From: UBA7236 sp035439505
Lineage (GTDB): Bacteria; Bacteroidota; Bacteroidia; Chitinophagales; BACL12
Direction of reading: 5' to 3'
NCBI GenBank assembly: GCA_035439505.1
Contig: DAORKJ010000003.1
Location: 23,527-87,526 of the forward strand
Length of the DNA: 64,000 nt
Shown: piece after piece, positions 59,296 through 64,000 of the stretch
Layout of the letters: each line of letters opens with the position of its first letter
Position numbering within the stretch: position 1 is the first letter of the stretch
Notes under the pieces: model-generated
What the model was told of the DNA's origin: nothing
Database searches by the model: none
What the model saw: the letters and a program-made list of their open reading frames with translations, nothing else
Translations under genes and position numbers: made by a program

Positions 59296-59867
59296 ACAAT
59301 CCTAAAAAATTTATTTTCATAGCCGGATTTGTCACCTTAATTGGTATTGGTGGCCTTGGCTTATTACTTATCTATTTTTTTCATAAAGAGGTTTGGTTTT
59401 CGATATTAAATGTTAGCATCGAATCGCTGTTGCGTCAATGTATTACCGGAACGTTGTATGCACTTGTAACCTTAATTCCGCTGGTGTTTTTGCTGGAGCG
59501 ACGCATGCTGGATGCTACCAGGTATTTTTTTGCGGATTTGATGAAAAAATTCACCGTCAGCACACCGGAAATATTTTTACTTTCATTGTGCGCAGGAGTG
59601 GGTGAAGAATTGTTGTTTCGGGGTGCTATTCAACCCTGGATTGGCATTTGGCCTACAGCCATAATTTTTATTGCCCTGCATGGTTATTTAAATCCCAAAG
59701 ATCGCCCAATGTTTATTTATGGCATGGTTTTGCTGCTGGTGAGTGCCGGTTTCGGCTATCTGTTGCCGTTTTCAGGAATATATGCTGCTATGACTGCCCA
59801 TTTTTGGATTGACGTAGTCCTTATGGTATACCTGAAACGCAATAGCGGCAAACATTTTGTTGTTTAA
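59283..59867 (+). CDS. CPBP family intramembrane metalloprotease
   Basis: A membrane protein of 194 residues. The family motif E-E-x-x-x-R is in GVGEELLFRGAIQPW (Glu108, Glu109, Arg113), and the second metal-ligand region is IIFIALHGYLNP (His133), within a bundle of about six hydrophobic helices. In bacteria, CPBP (CaaX-like) proteases act in signalling, bacteriocin immunity or maturation. Start is the GTG at 59283; no better start follows. Translation is probably coupled to the lipoprotein gene. Target unknown. Confidence 0.88.
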   Translation: MGSINNPKKFIFIAGFVTLIGIGGLGLLLIYFFHKEVWFSILNVSIESLLRQCITGTLYALVTLIPLVFLLERRMLDATRYFFADLMKKFTVSTPEIFLLSLCAGVGEELLFRGAIQPWIGIWPTAIIFIALHGYLNPKDRPMFIYGMVLLLVSAGFGYLLPFSGIYAAMTAHFWIDVVLMVYLKRNSGKHFVV

Positions 59868-59951
59868 TTTATGCAATTTGCCCTGTAGCTGTATCTCAAT
59901 TCAAAACATAATCATTTTTTTAAATTAACTTAGGAAAAAACAATACGATAT

Positions 59952-62900
59952 ATGAAGCGGAAAAGTGTAATGCTCTTAGCTATTTTATTAATTGCCGGAG
60001 CTTTGGTTTCAGCTATAACCTATCAAACTATGCAAAATCCCGATAACGGTAACTGGAACGGTTACGAAAAAGAATGGGCAATTGTAGACTCTCTTGAAGG
60101 TCAGGGATTGCCGGCTTCTGCCCTCAAAGCTGCTGAAGCAATTTATGTGTATGCCAAAAACGAAAAAAATGACGAGCAGATTGTCAAAGCAATTATACAT
60201 AAAGCCAAATACACCAGTATGGTGGAAGAAAATGAACAAATAAAAGCAATTCATTTATTCCAGGAAGAAATTGAAACTTCATCAGGTGTAATTAAAAGTG
60301 TATTACAAAGTATGACTGCCGAAATTTATTGGAATTATTATACCAATAACAGATGGCGTTTTAACAATAGAAGTAAAACTGTTGACTTTAATAATGAGGA
60401 TATCAGCACCTGGGATGTTACCACATTACATCAAAAAACATACGATTTATATGTGGCCTCTATTGCTAACAGAGAAGAACTAAAAAAAGTTAAAACCTCA
60501 CGTTACAACGAAATTTTAATAAAAGGTGATGAATATGGTCAAATGTTGCGCCCAACCATGTACGATTTTTTAGCACATCGCGCTTTAGATTTTTTAATGA
60601 ACGACGAAGTGTATATCACCGACCCGGCTTATGCATTTAATATTGATAACCCCGTAGTGTTTGGCAGTAATAAGGCTTTTGCCGGATTTGTGTTTTCTGC
60701 CGAAGAAGTGGAGTCTAAAAAACTACTTGCATTGCGCATTTTTCAGGATCTTACCTTAGCACATTTGTACGACCCTTATCCGGCTGCATTAATTGATGTG
60801 GATATTAAACGATTAAACTTTGCAAAAAACAATACGATAATTAATAACAAAGACAGTTTGTATTTAAATGCATTAATTGCAGAAGAAAAATTATACGCAA
60901 ACGACAGTAGTTCAACAAGAATTAGTTTTCTAATTGCTCAACACCATTACAGCCTTGGTAGCAAATATGTTCCTTTAGCCGGCCCGGAATATAAATGGGA
61001 ATACGAAACTGCTATTAAAATTTGTGATGATGCCATTAAAAAATTCCCAAATAGCCTTGGCGCCATTAATTGTGCCTCGTTAAAAGCTACAATTGAACAA
61101 AAAGAATTAACACTGGTTGCCGAACAAATAAACGTACCGGAAAAACCTTTTCGGGTTGGTGTAGGTTTCCGCAATGTTGATACTGTTTTTTTACGTGTGA
61201 TTAAAGTAAGTCAAAAAGACATTGACAAAATTAAAGTGATGGAATATGATGTTAAGTTTAACGAACTAACCAAATATCCCGTTTATAAATCATGGAGCCA
61301 GCTATTACCCGTAGATGGCGATTATCAGGACCATTTTACTGAAATAAAAGTAGACGGTTTACCGCTTGGAAGTTACTATTTAATCGCCAGCACGAATGCC
61401 GCGTTTACATTTAGCGAAAATAAATTAATTGCTCAGGAAATCATTATTTCAAATTTATCGTATTTCGCTTCCGGTAACGATTATTATGGTACTCCTAATA
61501 AAGACTTTTATGTGTTGGACAGATCAACCGGTAAACCCATTAAAGGTGCAAGTATTCAAACATTCAGAAAAGAATATGATTATAACAAAAGAGATTATAA
61601 CTACAATCCTTTAAAAACATATACTACTGATGAAAATGGAATGTTTTCTGTTAGCGACCCATTGATAAAAGATTATTATTATTTCAGCTTTAGTATTACT
61701 TATAATAAAGACTTTTTAAGTTCCGGTGATAATTATTATATCAGCAAAGAGAACAAACCTAATACTAACTCAACCTTTCAAACCTATTTTTTCACCGATA
61801 GAGCAATATATCGCCCGGGACAAACCATTTATTTTAAAGGGATAATGGTTGAACGCAGTTACGATGGTAAAAAACAAACTGTTGTTGCGAATAAAAAATC
61901 AACTATTCTATTTTACGATGTGAATAGCCAGGTTGTCGCCAAAATAGATGTCACTACAAATGATTATGGCTCATTTAACGGAACGTTTACAACGCCGCAA
62001 ACAGGTATTACCGGACAAATGCGCATAAGCAACGAAACCGGAAGCACATTTTTTTCTGTGGAAGAATATAAACGCCCTACATTTTCGGTTAGTAACGACC
62101 CCGTAACTGGAGGTTTTGTGCTTGGCGATACAATTACCGTAACAGGAAAAGCAATATCTTACGCAGGTGCAAATATTGATAATGCGAAGGTGGCTTACCG
62201 CGTGGTAAGAAACACCTATTATCCCTACTATTACAGCGATTATTATTGGTGGCGCAAACCGGCTCCTGTTTCTGCAGAAATGGAAATAACCAACGGAACT
62301 TCAACCACCGATGCAGAAGGAAAATTTGCAGTAACATTTAAAGCAATTGCCGATTTAACTGCCGACAAAAAATTATTGCCTCACTTTTCTTATACCGTTT
62401 ATGTTGATATAACAGATGTGTCAGGTGAAACCAGAAGTCAGGAAACTTATGTAACTGTTGGTTACACCGCACTCAATTTATTTGTAAATGCACCTGAAAC
62501 CATAAATACCGGTAAAAATGTAACCTTAAATATTACCACCAATAATTTAAACGGTTCACGAATTACCGCAAACGGAAAAGTGGAAATATTTGCACTGGAA
62601 ACGCCTAATAAATTATTCAGAGAAAGAACCTGGCAGCAACAGGATGTATACACAATGAGCAAAGAGGAATATTATAAATTATTTCCACACGATTTATATG
62701 CTGATGAATCCAATATGTATGCATGGCCGGTAACAGGTTCTGTGCTTAAAGCAGAGTGGTCGACAGAAAAATCAGATTCGCTGGTATTAAATACTGCTGC
62801 ATTAAAGCAAGGTGTATATAAAATTGAAGTAAGTGCAATTGATATCAGTGGTGAGGTTATTAAAGTGATAAAATACATCAGTGTATTAAATCAGGGCAAC

Positions 62901-64000
62901 TATGCAGCTACACCAAAATATAATTTTACAACTACCGAGTCCAAATCGTATAAACCCGGTGAAAATGCTGTAATAAATATTGGCAGTAGCGCTAAAAATA
63001 TTAATGCCTTATTAGAAATTACCCGAGCCGATGGAAAAGCTGCCAGAAAATGGATTACCCTGCCTGAAGTTGGTAACCGTGGAAGTAATGCAACAGTAAT
63101 GGATATTGAAATCCCAATAAGCGAAAGCGATAGAGGTGGTGTATCCGCACAAATTTGTTTTATAAAAGATGGTCGTTTTTATAATCAACAATATTTTATC
63201 AGTGTGCCTTGGGATAATAAAGATTTAAAATTAACCCTCGAAACACATCGCGATAAATTACAACCCGGAGCAACCGAAACCTGGAAAATAAAAATCACAG
63301 GCAACAACGGTGAAAAGGTGGCAGCAGAATTATTGGCAAATATGTATGATGCTTCTCTCGATGCTTTTGTCGGACATTATTGGAATAGTGTTTCATGGCC
63401 ATCGTCTTATACCTATAAATATTGGACAGGTGTTGGTTTTGGCAATGGAGAAAATTTAGTGTATACCGATTACGATTGGTACAAAAGAGTATCCGGCCTA
63501 ACATTTAATTATACAACCCTAAACTGGTTTGGTATTTATTGGGGAGTGAGTTATTACCGTGATTATTATTTTGCTGATGGTGACATGGATCGTTTGGATA
63601 ACAGAAGTTTTGCCGGAGCTCCTGTTTTAATGGAAACCGCTGTCGAAAAATCAAAAATGCTGGAAAGTGAAGAGTCAATGGGGTTGGGTGCAATAGCCAA
63701 TGGTAAGGCTTCAATTGAACCTGTGACAAATTCGAACACATTATCCAATAATAGTCTGGAACAGGTAGGTACTAGAACCAATTTAAATGAAACAGCCTTT
63801 TTTTATCCTCATTTGGAAACAGATGCTGAAGGTAATATTGCTTTCACCTTTACAATGCCTGAAGCGTTAACTACCTGGAATTTTATGGGATTTGCGCATA
63901 CTAAAGAAATGCAAAGTGCGCAATTATTCGATAAGGTTGTTACACAAAAAGAATTAATGATACAACCTAATGCTCCGAGATTTTTAAGAGAGGGCGATGA
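59952..64000 (+). CDS. Alpha-2-macroglobulin family protein, partial (3' end outside window)
   Basis: Open from the ATG at 59952 to the right edge, 1349 codons with no stop. Starts with a signal or anchor helix (MKRKSVMLLAILLIAGALVSAI), then a helical region of about 350 residues with TPR-like repeats, then macroglobulin beta domains: YFFTDRAIYRPGQTIYFKGIMVE (about 613-635), FSVEEYKRPTFSV, and near the edge the A2M domain ETAFFYPHLETDAEGNIAFTFTMPEALTTWNFMGFAHT. Relatives are large periplasmic protease traps; whether a thioester motif (CxEQ) is present lies beyond the window. Confidence 0.92.
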   Translation, partial: MKRKSVMLLAILLIAGALVSAITYQTMQNPDNGNWNGYEKEWAIVDSLEGQGLPASALKAAEAIYVYAKNEKNDEQIVKAIIHKAKYTSMVEENEQIKAIHLFQEEIETSSGVIKSVLQSMTAEIYWNYYTNNRWRFNNRSKTVDFNNEDISTWDVTTLHQKTYDLYVASIANREELKKVKTSRYNEILIKGDEYGQMLRPTMYDFLAHRALDFLMNDEVYITDPAYAFNIDNPVVFGSNKAFAGFVFSAEEVESKKLLALRIFQDLTLAHLYDPYPAALIDVDIKRLNFAKNNTIINNKDSLYLNALIAEEKLYANDSSSTRISFLIAQHHYSLGSKYVPLAGPEYKWEYETAIKICDDAIKKFPNSLGAINCASLKATIEQKELTLVAEQINVPEKPFRVGVGFRNVDTVFLRVIKVSQKDIDKIKVMEYDVKFNELTKYPVYKSWSQLLPVDGDYQDHFTEIKVDGLPLGSYYLIASTNAAFTFSENKLIAQEIIISNLSYFASGNDYYGTPNKDFYVLDRSTGKPIKGASIQTFRKEYDYNKRDYNYNPLKTYTTDENGMFSVSDPLIKDYYYFSFSITYNKDFLSSGDNYYISKENKPNTNSTFQTYFFTDRAIYRPGQTIYFKGIMVERSYDGKKQTVVANKKSTILFYDVNSQVVAKIDVTTNDYGSFNGTFTTPQTGITGQMRISNETGSTFFSVEEYKRPTFSVSNDPVTGGFVLGDTITVTGKAISYAGANIDNAKVAYRVVRNTYYPYYYSDYYWWRKPAPVSAEMEITNGTSTTDAEGKFAVTFKAIADLTADKKLLPHFSYTVYVDITDVSGETRSQETYVTVGYTALNLFVNAPETINTGKNVTLNITTNNLNGSRITANGKVEIFALETPNKLFRERTWQQQDVYTMSKEEYYKLFPHDLYADESNMYAWPVTGSVLKAEWSTEKSDSLVLNTAALKQGVYKIEVSAIDISGEVIKVIKYISVLNQGNYAATPKYNFTTTESKSYKPGENAVINIGSSAKNINALLEITRADGKAARKWITLPEVGNRGSNATVMDIEIPISESDRGGVSAQICFIKDGRFYNQQYFISVPWDNKDLKLTLETHRDKLQPGATETWKIKITGNNGEKVAAELLANMYDASLDAFVGHYWNSVSWPSSYTYKYWTGVGFGNGENLVYTDYDWYKRVSGLTFNYTTLNWFGIYWGVSYYRDYYFADGDMDRLDNRSFAGAPVLMETAVEKSKMLESEESMGLGAIANGKASIEPVTNSNTLSNNSLEQVGTRTNLNETAFFYPHLETDAEGNIAFTFTMPEALTTWNFMGFAHTKEMQSAQLFDKVVTQKELMIQPNAPRFLREGD

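Overview
The window comes from a Bacteroidota chromosome, probably a metagenome scaffold from the Chitinophagales/Saprospirales side of the phylum; I am confident of the phylum but not of the lower rank. The evidence is low GC content, start codons without clear Shine-Dalgarno sequences, promoters with the Bacteroidota -7 element TAnnTTTG, many secreted proteins ending in type IX secretion (T9SS) sorting domains, a porZ gene, RND pumps and family-typical lipoproteins. Two runs of exactly 100 N (4226-4325, 32480-32579) are scaffold gaps. The first is an artefact flanked by a duplicated 55 bp; the second truly hides part of ileS.

Layout. 1-6.6 kb: a partial secreted propeller protein, hutU (urocanase), lipoproteins, a gap-broken propeller T9SS cargo and a small periplasmic protein. 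6.6-13.3 kb: a complete efflux operon in the order TetR, TolC, membrane fusion protein, RND pump, with a repeat-rich operator-like region in front. 13.4-16.5 kb: an amidohydrolase that is a candidate aminodeoxyfutalosine deaminase, an outer membrane barrel and mqnC, pointing to menaquinone synthesis through futalosine. 16.6-17.5 kb: a tandem array of tRNA(CAT) and GIY-YIG modules with one intact tRNA, one broken tRNA, one tRNA 3' half, one intact and one decayed nuclease gene, and an 18-bp palindrome inserted twice at the same tRNA position. 17.8-19.7 kb: the 3' remnant of a T9SS cargo gene and a complete T9SS cargo. 19.8-22.2 kb: a GlxA-type regulator divergent from a GyrI-like and two VOC-fold genes, with a perfect 11-bp inverted repeat between them.

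22.2-31.8 kb: RidA-family and LpxD-like genes, gcvT, comB, a TraB/GumN-like protein, DUF421, MORN and DUF3137 proteins. 30.2-34.8 kb: the operon ileS, DksA/TraR-like gene, lspA; the DksA-like protein carries a long histone-H1-like Lys/Ala/Pro tail. 35-43 kb: an MMPL-type transporter, porZ, MazG, a membrane cytochrome c, an MFS exporter and a fatty acid hydroxylase. 43-49.6 kb: a lipoprotein, a LytS/LytTR two-component pair, T9SS cargo, and a secreted protein made of three copies of one roughly 74-residue unit. 49.7-64 kb: GT3 glycogen synthase, a propeller cargo, YfiT/DinB, inorganic pyrophosphatase, a UvrD helicase fused to a RecB-type nuclease, a lipoprotein, a CPBP protease and the first 1349 codons of an alpha-2-macroglobulin.

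Two sequence-level patterns stand out besides the tRNA array. At least six genes have a TAnnTTTG box exactly four bases before the start codon, which predicts leaderless mRNAs. Two regulator genes (TetR, GlxA) have well-defined repeat operators in front of them.
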